Assembly: GCA_030549495.1 (NCBI GenBank)
Contig: JAUIRK010000883.1
Span: 1,173,501-1,237,500, forward strand
Length of the DNA: 64,000 nucleotides
Direction: 5' to 3'
Origin: Nectonema munidae
Lineage: Eukaryota; Nematomorpha; Nectonematoida; Nectonematidae
Shown: positions 20,416-32,589 of the stretch, piece by piece
How positions within the stretch are numbered: position 1 is the first letter of the stretch
Layout of the letters: every line of letters begins with the position of its first letter
Position numbers and translations under genes: made by a program
The notes under the pieces: model-generated
The model's input: only the letters and a program-made list of their open reading frames with translations
The model's database searches: none
What the model was told of the DNA's origin: nothing

Positions 20416-21130
20416 TTGATGCCGTTCCACTTTGAACATTTGAAAGAAAGTTCCAACGACATCAAAATCGCTACTGACAAATTCAAGTATTCTCACTATA
20501 ACGCGTGGATAATAATTTGTGCTAATCTAAAATGCTTAAATTTCTTCTTGATCACCCAAGATTTTACAAAGTTTCCTTGCTCTCCCTTTATGTGGGACAG
20601 AAGAGCCAGGGATCAAAACCGGATATGTGAGAAATGGCGTATTCAAGAGACTCTTGAAACAGGCATGCCAAACGCTGTAAATGATCGTATCGTGCCCAGA
20701 GAGAAAATCATTTTCCCACCAAACAATTTAGTAAAGGGCGCTAAGCATTATTTTGTGCTCGTTTTCAACATCAAGGATCCACTTTTCAAGCTTTGTCAAA
20801 ATGACAATACTATATTCAGTTAGTAGTGTTTATTTGACAATAGCGAGACAACTATAAAGAAGTGGTGTCAAGAATGCTGCTTACATTTTGGTAACTCAGA
20901 TGCATAATGAGTGAAGAACTTCATTTGCTGAATAATTATCTTGATTACTTTCCCGATAATCTTGGTTCTGTGGGAGAAGAATGGGTTGGGGCGGGTGGCG
21001 GTTTTCCAAAGAGATGATGGACAAAGCAGGCTACCAACGACGATGGGATAAGCATATGAAGGCAGACCACTGCTGAACAACGAAGAAAGAAGAACATGAT
21101 AAATTACATAAAAGCAAGAGTTATCCGAAG
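20416..21130 (+). mobile_element. Decayed copy of the unnamed CACTG-TIR element protein
   Basis: The plus strand encodes a diverged version of the protein at 50391-51640. Shared landmarks are the KYSHYNAWIIICANLKCLNF segment, FPCSPFMWDRRARDQN, VNDRIVPREKIIFPP, and after a gap LLNNYLDYFPDNLGSVGEE and YQRRWDKHMKADHCW-like sequence with a stop. Relative to the other copy, about 80 residues in the middle are missing and several frame breaks are present. No CACTGG terminal repeat was recognised, so it is older. The copies show that the family is dispersed and multicopy. Confidence 0.75.
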
Positions 21131-21720
21131 AATTGCTTGACATAAAAACAAGTCAACATGGTATTCTTCTTTTTTACTAACTATTAAAAGTTAAGTAGTG
21201 AAAATGTTGGAGTGCAAAAATCAATAGTTTGGCGAAAAAATCTAACTTTAAATTTGAATTCAGAATATCGCATTTAGTTAGGAAATGAAAAAAATAAAAA
21301 AATAAAAAAATTTTTTTTTTAACTAAATTGCCTTAACTTAAATTGCAATAATTGTTGTTGTTTTGTGTTATTCATCAACATAACTTTTGTATCAAACTTA
21401 GTGGAAGTAGAGCATCGTCTACAAAAATTGTCAAATTGTATGCATATTTTCGCTGAAATGTCCATTCTGCTAAAGGTCCAGTTGGGCCAAATGTCTGGCC
21501 ACGTTCAAAATCTGCACTCCGGGCTATCCTAACTTCAAGTTGAGACCCAAACTCATCTTAACACGTGACGCTTCTCTCTGCGTGCTTTGAGTGTTTTTGT
21601 TTTCATGGCACTTGAAATAATATGCATATTTTATTTGAAAAAATTGGCAAAGAACATAGACGGAGACTGATATGATGATTTTGAGATTGTGTGCAAGACT
21701 TTTCTCAGCCATTCTTCCTT

Positions 21721-21836
21721 TCATCCACAGTAGCTGCGCAAAGTTTCCAAGCTACACGGATTCACGCAGCACTCCATTGAGATTCCCTTCTTCGTTTTGG
21801 CGTAGTCGCGCAAAAATGGATCCACAAAGTGAAATC
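21721..21836 (-). CDS. Insulin-like peptide exon 2 (C-peptide end, A-chain)
   Basis: The 116-nt coding part holds the end of the C-peptide, a KK processing site and the complete A-chain with four cysteines, then the stop TGA at 21723-21721. Confidence 0.88.
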
Positions 21837-24435
21837 CTACAAAAGAAAAGGAATCCCAGATTAGTGCAAAAAATTAAAGTTTGTTTTCGGACACAATGAA
21901 AGTCCGTAATGGTAGCCTACTTTTTGAGGTAAAATTCTTTGATATTTTATTTGATTTAGAGCATTTAACCTTTAAGCATACTATTTTCATTAATTTCACA
22001 TTTTTCTGTTTTTGTAGATAAAAAATTGCGTCCCATTTATGCGATCTTGGTTTTAATTAACAAAAATATTTAAAAAAAAAAAAAAGAACTTTTACTCAAA
22101 GTTGTTAAAATTAATTATTTTGTATGAAAAATTTCAAAAAATAAAAATCATGAAGAGGAACCTCACATCTAGTGTAAATTTTTTTGTTATTTTTCCACAA
22201 TTTGCGGAACGTTTTTGTGTGTGTATGACTTTAACAAAGTGGTCGCCCTTATCAAACTTCAAGTCTTCCTTCAATCTTCCTTTGAAAAGGATGGATCTTT
22301 GTAGACCAGGCCTCTTACGACTAGAAGTAGAAATCTTTGTAAAATTAGTGATTCTTCTCCTGCTTTCCAGCAATCTAATTTGCTTCTTTGCGTTTATGAG
22401 ATTGCTCAATTTCCAACAAGTTGCCACTCAAATTCCAAGCATCTGTGCAAAGATTTGGAGGCTACCATTTTTTACCTCGAACATTTGTTCTATATACAAA
22501 GAAATTTGCTCATCAAGCAAATCCATAACTCTCATATACTTATTGAAAACTTATCATTGGTAATCATAGAAACCTATTACTTGTTCTCTCATTTCTTTAG
22601 AAGACATCACTGAACCATTTGTGTGCTATTTTCTCTAATCGTATGCGTTGCGTTAATATGCCTTTCATCCAAAATCTTCAGAATCACTGCGTTTGCCATC
22701 ATTTTCATTTATATGTGAAATCGATGTTTCTTATAACTCTGATTCCAAGATGATCATAATCATTTTCTCAGTCTTTACCAAGATATGGATAAAAGTTATA
22801 TGAGTATCCTGGAGAACTACAAAGACACCAAAAATCATATGCAAGCTTTATTGATTTGCCTTTCGTATGCATTTTTGCAGAACGCATTCCAAATAGCATT
22901 CCTCCAATGGATACATGCTAATCAAAAATACCTAAGTGTTTCAAAACGTTTTCATTTTGTCGTTCAAGTGAAGACACCGCTTTATTTTTTGGTTCTCTGT
23001 CTTCACATAGCATTACAAAACCAAAGATATTCCAGAATCTAGACTCAATTTTCCTAATAAATTACTTTGTTGAGGTAAACTATGATAACCACCAAAAAGA
23101 AGGATTCCCAAAAAAATATTCAACTCATTTTTTTTCAATTGAGTAGATCTCTGTTTGATCTATGATCAAATTTATCAAGTCATCTGTAAGAAGTTCTTTA
23201 AAAATTTGAAAAGTATTTTTGTTCTGTCAGCTTTCGAACTTTTCATGATTACTTCTGGGTGTAACTAATAATTCCTTTTTATACATCGTCTTACATTTTT
23301 CCCAATTTGGAGCATTGATGCAAATCCTTCTTTTGACTCTTTTACTGCTGGCTCATCTTTTTCAGGTTTTGTGCTTCTAAATCCCATAACTTCAGTGTTT
23401 CTGCTACATCTTCGAGTGTTTTTTCAATCACAATGTCATTATCATCAACTTATTCTTTGTCTGTCAATTCATCAACATCTGGAGGAAAAATTGAATTATT
23501 AATTTTTTAAAATTCATCTTTATCAGCCAAGTCTTCTAACTTACAGAACATTTTTGATAAAAAAGTAAAAAATTAAATATTTATCAAATTTTAAATTTAA
23601 AATAATAATTTTTAAAAAAAAGTAACCACGCATTTTATTTTGACTAGAATAATAAAATCTAAATAATAGATAAAAAAATAAAAAATATTTGCTAAACAAT
23701 TACAATAGAGTAGCAACTACTGGCCAATGTCCTAAATATGGGACAAAAATTTAAACTTGCTATTACTTTTTTTAAAAAACATTATTTATTGATTTTTTAT
23801 TGATTATAAACATAAAATATCAGTCCCTTTGTTTCTACTTAAAAGTTTGAAAAAATAAAAACTTTACTCATTATATCTTACCAAATTTTTTGAACTTTAA
23901 GAACGTTTAAAATTTTTAAATTAATGTTTTTATACCCGAATTTTCAAACATAGTTTAAATACTAGGCAAAGAACAAAAAATTAAAAAAAAATGTCCGAAA
24001 AATACACATACAATTTAATTCAGGAAATTAAGTCGTGACCAACGTTGGCCGTGGGTGTGTTTGCGAGTTAAAATTTTAACACAGACGAAGTTTGAAATAT
24101 GATATCAGATAGACTAATACGAATGTTATATTACACACACACACACACGCACACACACAAAAACACTGAAAGAACTTACTCTTGCTCTCAAATGGGGAAG
24201 GCTGGTCTTGGTAGTAAACGCCGGAGCAAATCAACTGCACCACCTTCGTCAAGACATCTCCGCAAAAGTACTGCTTCCTCGTGTATATGTCCTCGTTCTC
24301 ATTTCCCGTGTCTCGGGGAAACATTTCGTAACTCTGCAACTTCTTCACTTGTGGCACCATGTTGAAGAGCATGCGGCCTCGCACTGTCGCCACCATATGG
24401 TGAATCACAACCAAACTCCAGATCAAGTGAAGCAT
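21721..24435 (-). CDS. Insulin-like peptide precursor, two coding exons
   Basis: A secreted hormone of the insulin superfamily. Exon 1 (24435-24180) begins at ATG with signal peptide MLHLIWSLVVIHHMVATVRG, passes a KR/RK-rich pro-segment, and holds the B-chain motif CGDVLTKVVQLIC, whose two Cys are 11 residues apart as in insulin. The donor is AAGA|GTAAGT. Exon 2 (21836-21721) follows a TTCTTTTGTAG acceptor. The phase-1 junction makes Arg, giving a SKR cleavage site, then a very short connecting stretch ending TKK and the A-chain CCVNPCSLETLRSYC (CC-x3-C-x8-C), Gly, stop. The precursor is 123 residues with six cysteines, all in canonical spacing. A phase-1 intron inside the C-peptide is a hallmark of insulin genes. 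The C-peptide, about 14 residues, is unusually short. A TCATCCAG just upstream of the ATG may end a 5' UTR intron. Confidence 0.88.
22100..23560 (-). mobile_element. Decayed piggyBac (PGBD-type) transposase
   Basis: Reading the minus strand across frames gives, in the family's order: an acidic N-terminal EKTLEDVAETLKLWD, TDDLINLIIDQTEIYS, MHTKGKSIKLAYDFWCLC followed by PGYSYNFYPYLGK (usual form KPIKWGFKLW..GYVLDFEIYTGK), LDERHINATHTIREN (usual GTIRENR), YRTNVRGKKW, and a C-terminal Cys/His segment ending in FEIFHTK. Many stops and frame changes interrupt it, and no TTAA-flanked termini were found. It is an old DNA-transposon relic sitting inside the insulin-like gene intron in the same orientation. 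Confidence 0.6.
24134..24160. repeat. (AC)n microsatellite
   Basis: Short (AC)n run with one G interruption, just inside the insulin-like gene intron, about 20 bases from the donor site. Confidence 0.9.
24180..24435 (-). CDS. Insulin-like peptide exon 1 (signal peptide, B-chain)
   Basis: 256 coding bases with markedly higher GC than the surroundings. They hold the signal peptide, a propeptide with KK and RK sites, and the B-chain with its two cysteines, ending in PSPFESK plus one base. Confidence 0.88.
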
Positions 24436-24489
24436 CCTTTCTCTCTTTCCTGGATGATATAAAATTTGATTATTCCCAAACATTAACAC

Positions 24490-26700
24490 CCTCCTCCAAA
24501 CAAAAATTAAGTAAGATAATTTTACAAACTTTTCAATATTCTAAAGCATAAGAAGCTAATTTTTTTTAATTTTAGGACGTTTTTTAGTTGTCGTTAGCGT
24601 ATTCAGGGGAAGAATATCCTTTCATAGCTGGAGAAATGGTAGGAAACGTTACAATCAGGTATCTACCCCAGAAGCCTTTGGATCGAAAGCCTATGCGCTC
24701 CCGCCATCTGCCTACAAAACTTTGAAGTACCTATGATATTTGTTACTTGCTTGATTATGACTGTTCATTCTAAAAAAATCAGCTGTAATAATAATAATCA
24801 GAAAAGGCGAGTAGTAGATGGTAAAGTGTCTTATATTCCTACGAGATTTAAAGATTCTAAGGTTAATAATATATTGTAGGTTGATGAAGAACATTTCAAT
24901 CGACATAATATCGATGATCGTTTGAAGTCTGTTCACGATTTAGTGCTTATAAATTATTTTAAAAAACTTTGTAATTGAAGAATTATTAAGCTGATTTAGA
25001 ATGTATATATCTAGCGCACTTTCAAAAATACACTAAAATAAAAAAATATTTAAAGTTGTATGAGTGGAAATCAAAACATATAAACATTTCCACTCCATAT
25101 GGTGAATGGAAAATACAGTAGTTAAGATTTCTAAACATATGCATCATATACTATAAAAAAAAGTATTAATGTATTAAGCTCATCATTCCCAACTAACAAT
25201 GTGTACATTGCTATGATAAGTACTTGTAAGGCACAATTAAGCGTTAATCCTACCACAAAATTTAAATAAAATAGAATATTAAAAAAAATTTTAAAAAAAA
25301 TACAGAAACAATAACAATTTATAAAAAAAATTCTGATAAACCCAAAAAAAATTTTTTTACAAAAAACAATGTACGATCATTTTTGTAAATAATAACCTTT
25401 CGGAAAATTTTACTCTCCAAGAGTAATAATAAGGAACTGGAGCCCACAGCGTATGTGCAAAGATTTTATGATCTTTTTTCTGAATATTCTTAAATGTTTT
25501 TCTTTTTCTGTTAGCATGAAGGTGACTTACGACTTTGATACCTGAAAAAAATTCATTTGACCAGAAAAAAAAAGTTAAAATGCACTGGAGCTTCAGTTGG
25601 AATGTTTTTTTTATATTTTTATTAAATTGTAGAGGCTGACTAAAATAATGAAGTTCTCTTTAGGGGTGATCAAGGATTCAAATTATAAGATTTGGTTTTT
25701 CGTGAGATTCCGAAGCGTGGCGACGCCTGTTCAAAATTTTAAAAGAAAAAAAGAGACCTTTTAATTAAAAATGAAAGGGAATCTATTAACTACTGTGACT
25801 TTGATGACTATTTATTGATCAGTTTGATGATATTGGTCTTTTTTTTAAAAAAAAAAAAAACTTTTTAATAAAAAAAAATATAAAAAAAAAAAAAAAAAAA
25901 ATTTTTATAAAAATAAGAAAAAATTAAAAAAAAAATTTATTTATTAAAAAAGATGTAGGAAATATTAAAAATAGATGATATCTGAAAAGTCGATACCCTT
26001 TTTTGGCAAATATTTATAGGACAACTTTAACTCAAAATACAGGTAAAAGATATAAAAGAAAAATATATATAAGAAAGATATCATCAGTTAAAAACATGAT
26101 AAAAGTAAAAAAGGAAAATCCTATCCAAAGAAAACAATTTCAAATCAAATAACATTTCTTTTTGTTGACAATAAATAGTGATTCCAAAATTTTCATTTTC
26201 AATATCATTTTTGCATTGATATAAAACACCGAAATAATTGATATCCTATTTATTTTGACATTCAAGATATTTATTTTCACAAAATCCTGATATGTAGGGC
26301 AATGAGAAGAATTTGTTCATTTATAAATAAATATTATTCAGTATAATTTATAACTAAAATGCTACCATATGTTTACACTTCTCAAAATTTTACAGTAACT
26401 TTAATAATAAATAATCACAAATTAGTAAAGTAATAGTGAGATCAGTAAAAATTGATTTCAAAAATCAATAATGTTATTTTTTACAAACTTCAAATTCAAG
26501 GCTCCATATGTTTTTATGCCTTCAATTTTTAGAAAAAAATAAAACAGAGGCTAATATCCTCAATCATTACTTCAAAAAGAGCTATATTTTAAATCACCTC
26601 ACATGGTTGCAAAAAGTGACAGAGATACTCTTTTTATGTATAATATATAAAAAATACATACTTGAGATGAAATATATAAGACAAATTGCATGCAAACACT
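24490..26700. other. Spacer upstream of the insulin-like gene
   Basis: Would contain the insulin-like promoter. One GC-richer island at 24593-24725 reads open in two plus-strand frames behind an ATTTTAG acceptor-like site, but I recognise no product. The rest is AT-rich with long A/T runs (25840-25960). Confidence 0.5.
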
Positions 26701-26704
26701 TTGA

Positions 26705-26712
26705 TGACGTCA
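26705..26712. promoter_or_regulatory. CRE palindrome TGACGTCA
   Basis: A perfect 8-bp cAMP-response element, followed 17 bases later by ACACGTGACG, an E-box overlapping a half CRE. No nearby gene start is visible, so function is unproven. Confidence 0.25.
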
Positions 26713-29700
26713 TGAACACACAGAACACGTGACGTAACAAGGAGTATATATATATATGTATATATCCTTAGCAAGTATACACGTACACAAGGCATACATC
26801 GATATAGCACTGGTGCAATGCTTCCAAAAGTTTTTTACATATGTGCGTAGCGTAAGCTTTGAAGAATCATAAATCATGATTTCTTTTATAGCAAAATAGG
26901 AAAAATAATTTTTTGCAATTTCCACACAGAACTCCTCATTCACTTACGTAATTATTGTCCATAATAAAAATTGGGCAATTATTGGATCAATAAATTAATT
27001 ATATTTTTAAATGATACCATAAAAATAAAAAAAACAAATCATTTTGGTTCCTTCATTTTGTTATTGTTTTTTGACTTGTAGTTATTTTTGTCATTTACTC
27101 TTTTTTCCTTTCTATAAATTTGTTTTGTTTTCTTTATAAAAAAAAATTTTCCAACTTACTCCAATTACGATATCACAATTCTTGCAATAACAAAGAGAAG
27201 AAAGTTATACATTGAAAAATTTTCTCGATAGTAATATGAAAATTCTTGAATATCTACTCGATATTTTATAATCAATTTAATTAGCCAATTTCATCAAAAA
27301 TTTAATAAAAATGTACCATTATTATTAATCAATAGATAATAATTAATTAATCAATAATAATAATTATTTATTTATCAATATAAATTGATTTAGAAAAGTA
27401 AAAGAAAAAAAATTTTTATTCGATCATGATATTCAAACGTGGATGGAACAGAAGCATAAATTCTATGTGTCGAACTTATCACGCACATTTGCGCACAAAA
27501 CGTTGGATATTGATGGATCTAGTCATAATGGATTCTTATTACCCCTAATCCTAACAATCCTATCTTTCTAATTATTTTGGAACTGAATGTAGCATCGAAA
27601 AACAAAGCATACCAGATTGTCTGTGAAATGAGTGTCACGGAAATGACCAAAATGGAAACATATGTGAATCCAGACATGAACCGGGTTATATTTTTGTATT
27701 TTTCCCCTTTTTTGGTAAACTTTTTTTTTGAATAAGTTTCTGTTTTTGTGAAATGAATATTTGCCAAAATGATAGGAATTTCCAATCTACCCCATCAAGC
27801 AATATATATATATATATTGATGTATGTGTAGAACTATTAAAGTGATGGGGCTAGTATGGCTACCTGGGGAGATTCCTTAAGTCAAGCTAAGTTAGGTTAG
27901 GGTTAGCGTTAGGGTAATTTTCATTGAGAGAACATGTAGAACAATTTGTATGAGTGCATTCAGATAGGTATTTTCCACATAGCTTTTTTTTATTTTTTTT
28001 GAAAGCACCTATGTTCAAGTTTAACAGAGATAAACTTCATAAATTTTAAATCTGTTGAGGAAGGAAATATTCAATGAAAATTTGTTACAGAGATTATAAC
28101 TATAGTTCAGAGAATGAAAGGTTGCGCTATTATTAAAAATTTTCAGGCATTTTGGGGAATGGAATAGAAATTTAATAATACACATTCATATAATTGAAAA
28201 AAGTCATCATGCAAAGTGTGTCTCTTTAATCTTTTTTTAATGCTAGTGACGTCACTCTCACATCTCAAACTGTCAAAGTGTGTGATTGCGTGTCAATGCA
28301 TTCCACATCTTAAAAGAGCAAAAAATTAAAACAATTTTCGATTCTTGGAATTTCTTGCATCGTAAACAAAAATTAAATTATTACAGAGGAACTTTAACTT
28401 TTCTGAACTAAAAAAAGTAGTTGTTGTAGAACTGGTCTACCCTTTTTCTGATTTCCTAACAATGGAGATCAAAGAAAGGATTTGATAAGCTTTCATGTCT
28501 TCTGATATTGAATACTAAATAAAACGTTCATTTCCGTGAAAAGTCACATAAGTGTATCTTTTTTTGTTCAAAATAAAGTTACTTCTATTCTTGGTATCAA
28601 AAACAAGTTGCTTTTGTGAATAATTTTTGCAAACTTTTTTAAAAAATCCATCATTCGATTATTTTGTTTCAGTTGGGGCAAAAAAACATATTTACATAGT
28701 TCTAAAAAAAAATTGTTTCAATTAGTGATTTTTAGTGTAGCCACTCAAAAAGGGACAAATTAAAAGAGTGACATGACAAATGAGTGACAAAAAATCCACT
28801 CTTTTGATTTGTCACTTTTTGAGGAGACAAATTTTTTCCAATTTTTGATTTTTCGCATATTTGATAGTAACCCATTTTTACATACGCCTTTTCATATTTT
28901 CGAAGCCAATTCAACGGACTCACATGAGGATTTTCTGAAATTCTGAGATGTTCACTTTTAGGGAAGCATCTATCTATATTCATTATATTATTATTAGTTA
29001 TTCGAGCAAACTCTAAAACTAGAAGAAAAAAATCTGCAGTAAATGTTTTTGAAGATGAAAATTTTGATGCAGGAAATAAATCTTACAAGTTAAATCACTA
29101 ACTAACTAGTTAAGTGCTCGGGATGAAAAAGTATAAAAATTGTTAAAAAGTACTTTTTGGCGATGTTTATTAAAGCTTCTTTATTATGCAATGCCAAATC
29201 CCAGACTTGAGATTTCCTTATAAACCATATGATATTTTGAAAAGTATTTTACTGAAGAAATAGTTGCTTTCACAATTCAGTGTTCGCATCAACATAACAA
29301 AGTATATATTCAAAGCAGATAAAGAAAAAATGAACTCTTTTACCATTCAGCGTCATATTCCGCGGACATACCATACAGAGATTACAACAACATTTCTGTT
29401 TCCTCGCATCTTTTTGCCATTCAAACACACCCGTTTGCAATTCAAGTAGAGCTTTTTTCAATTCCGTTACACCCTTTAAACAATTTGGCTAGATTTTTTT
29501 ATTTATTTATTTTTTTTAATTTTCGTGTTATTTAAAACAAACTTAGCGAACTTTATTGAAAAAAATTATAAACAAATTTATCTCGTAAAAAATTACTCAG
29601 TTTCAGCATTTATTTTTTTAGATTTTGTCTAATTTTATTGATCACTGATTAGAAAACACAGTTAATCGATGAGAAAATCTTTCTCGATTAACTAATAACT

Positions 29701-30440
29701 ATTCAAAAAATACAATTAGGATTTCAAATAGACAATTCAGATTTAAACGAAAATTAAAAACTGAAGACAATAAAACTTTTTTCTAACAAATTTTTTCTTC
29801 AATGCATTTCAACTACCATATGTTACTTTATACATTTTAAAATGTGTTGCATTCATAAAAAAATCTTTTAGCTCAAATTATTGAGATATCAATAAAAAAA
29901 ATTCAAACTTACTGTAAATTGATTAGGATTGATTGGCTATGAATTTGTTTATTTTTGTTAATAAATTTGTTTTTAATGTTTTTCTTTAAAATATCATTTG
30001 TCTTGGAATCATTTAAATTCCTTCATATGCAAAAATATTGCCTAAATTTTAAAATGTAAAAGAGAAAAATTGAAAAATGCAATTTTCATAGTTGCAAAAG
30101 AGTGTGTTTGAATTAGAAAAGGATGTAACATTATTGCAAAAAGGCGCCTCGCAACTAAAAATTGACGGTTTTTTTTTTATCTATTTTACATTTCGTTTCA
30201 TCCAATACTCATGTCTCCTCAGATTCCAAGCATGTCTCCTCAGAGAAACCGCATGGCTAACGCTGCTAAAGTCTTCAATTTTAATCACTCTTCAGCTAAA
30301 TATATCATCAAAAAATTATAAGTATCAAAGTGGAATAATAAAAGAAAAAAAAGCTCCAAAAAATATTTTTTATAAAACAGTGCATGTCAAAGCAATACTA
30401 ATGTAACAAATGAAAAACTAAAATTAAAATAAAGTTGTAG
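26713..30440. other. Long spacer, weak signals only
   Basis: Contains a (TA)n run at about 26741-26765, TTAGGG-like words at 27893-27920, and a minus-strand open frame at 27519-27785 with a hydrophobic stretch (SILVISVTLISQTIWYALFF). That stretch could be a membrane-segment exon but has no convincing splice sites. A 10-bp CRE palindrome GTGACGTCAC lies at 28246-28255. No gene could be supported. Confidence 0.5.
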
Positions 30441-30444
30441 GATG

Positions 30445-30655
30445 CAGAATTGCAAAAAGACAAAATAGAACTGCAAAAAGACTAAACAGAACTGCAAAAT
30501 GACAAAATAGAATTGAAAAAAGACAAAATAAAATTGAAAAAAAAATAGAATTCAAAAAAGACAAAATAGAACTGCAAAAGGACAAGATAGAACTGCAAAA
30601 AGACAAAATAGAGCTGTAAAATGGCCAAATAGAACTGCAAAAAGAGCAAGCAGGT
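30445..30655. repeat. 21-bp minisatellite
   Basis: About ten imperfect copies of the 21-mer CAAAAAGACAAAATAGAACTG. On the plus strand the unit is open and encodes a seven-residue LQKDKIE heptad; on the minus strand it reads as hydrophobic SILSFCS repeats. A related single piece (LQKSVFELEKD) lies at about 30090-30130. No start, stop or splice context makes it a clear gene. Confidence 0.8.
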
Positions 30656-31525
30656 ATAGTTGCCGTAAAGTTTTGCATCCTCCATTCGTGAGTAGAAGAA
30701 CCCGTCCGTCTACACTACGATTGCGCCACACCAAAAAAGACTTACGTTATTTTGAGGAGTGAATATTGAGAAATGTAATTTTTAATGCTTTAAATGGACA
30801 AACGCTGGCATGTTTGTCTTATTTATATTTTCATTCATAATTACGCGTATATTTAGAATTCATATATGCATACACACAAAATAGGTGTATGCTTTTATTT
30901 GGAAATAATTATCTCCATGTCTGTTAATTATGATAATGAGGTCTACTATTTGTTTCCATTAAGTCATTCAAATCACTAAAATTGTTTGTTTGGGTGGTGC
31001 GAAGGAAAACATTTTCAATTGGTGGATTAAATGTCAATCAATCTTCATATCGAATCTCCTTGAAGATTGCTGTTTAATGCACTTTTGTTTGAATTTTAAA
31101 TCACAAGGATAGCGTAGGAAGATTAAAACAGGTATAGAACTTTCTCAAACCCTTTCTTATGAAAAGGATGATAATGTTCAATGCTTTTTAGAATAAAAGT
31201 CCATTATGGCAAACATTAATCCTACGCGATCATCCTTCTAATCTTTGTATGAATTATTGAGATCACATTATTGATGCATAATAATTACTCCGCCTATACT
31301 CGCTACGCTTGTCCCGTAAACTGCTAATTAACCTTCTATACCTGTGTATTTGAATGATGTGGGAGTGTCTGTGATGTTCAGGCTAAATGTTCGGCCCCAA
31401 AATGACGAAAACTTGCTGGGCATCACTACATGCAGACGAAAAAATATGCGACACAAATGAAAATGTATAAAGCTATTTATTAATTGGATATTTCGTTTAA
31501 ACGGAAAAACTCATTTTTCTAGGAT

Positions 31526-31720
31526 TTCTGTACAGATTTAATGGAAGTCTTAAGCGACAATGAAAGACATGGTTGCTCCAAGCCGTTATTTTTTATGAAG
31601 CTTGTTTTCTTTTACACATAAGACTTTGTCTTTGCGTTGATTCGGTTTGGATTCTAAGATCCCATCTTGGTGTCAGATCTTCGTGTAGGGAGTTTGTTTG
31701 CGTTGTGTCTTGGCTCTGAT
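31526..31720. repeat. Dispersed repeat copy 1
   Basis: Shares GGATTTCTGTACAGATT, TGGTTGCTCCAA and following similarity with 36024-36150. The two copies lie in direct orientation on either side of the LINE at 32.6-35.9 kb. The family is not recognised. Confidence 0.5.
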
Positions 31721-31856
31721 GCTCCATTTGATCTTCTTACACCTCACGGAATAGTTCTTGAAGGTTGCACTTTAAGAGCTTGGCCTATGTCACGTTAAAG
31801 TGAAATAGACGGTCGTGTTTATTTTTCGATATGAAACTTAATTCAGCTGTTGGAGA

Positions 31857-32300
31857 TTACTTGTTCTTCTCGGCGACCCATTGATTTTTGCAAAAGGGAT
31901 AGTGGCTGCTGATTCTGGGGCTCTTTCCCGTTACGACCAACTGCTCTCCTTGGAGATGCGTTAGCCTATCCACGTATATTTTCCTTTGATCTCTTTGAAC
32001 TTTTTCAAGCTTTTGGAAAATTTTTCGAGATAGCCCCACGAAATCTTTCAGAGCTTGCTAGGTTGCTAAACTGAGGTACAGCATCATGTCAGCTTGTGAT
32101 AATAGCCTGGGTTAAATTTCTTGGTTATATAGACCGGTTACCATTTGTGAGGCCGTCATTTCTTCTGCGTAACTGATTGCTCCGCCCTCGCAGTTTCTAC
32201 ACGCGATGGGCAACGCATATTTAGAAGTCTTAGTGTTTATAACCCAGCAGATGATTTTAAGTAATCTCTATTGATTTCCATTGAAAATTATAGTTTGACT
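31857..32300 (-). other. Unidentified repeat-like coding remnant
   Basis: A GC-richer region. On the minus strand 32039-31857 reads LEKVQRDQRKIYVDRLTHLQ followed by VTGKSPRISSHYPF and a stop. It looks like a fragment of a transposon-type or viral-type polyprotein or of a host gene, but I cannot place it. Treated as a fossil of unknown family. Confidence 0.3.
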
Positions 32301-32589
32301 GTGTTTTCCTCTTCTACAGAAACAATAACCCAAAATGGGTCTACATTTACTTTATACGTTTGTGTGGGCGTTCTTAATGGCGATGATACGCATTAACGGC
32401 CGAAATAACCATATGTGTAATGCCAAGCAAACGATTTGTATTAAAAAGAAATAATAAACGCAAATGATACTATTTTCATAAAGCAGACTATAGTCGGCTC
32501 TGGTCGTTAACCTGTTTATGTGTCAAAACAATTGCTTTCTCAGAGTTGCATCTTTATAACTTCATCTTCTTTGAGACGGGCATTTGCTT

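Noticed and set aside
22102-23042. Plus-strand frames over the piggyBac relic
   Set aside because: The minus strand carries the ordered piggyBac motifs; plus frames are shadows.
24099-24462. Plus-strand frames opposite the insulin-like exon
   Set aside because: They are shadows of the GC-richer minus-strand exon, whose cysteine pattern and splice sites are far better support.
27519-27785. Minus-strand frame with a hydrophobic helix
   Set aside because: Could be a membrane-protein exon, but splice sites and family are not convincing; left as a weak signal in the spacer entry.
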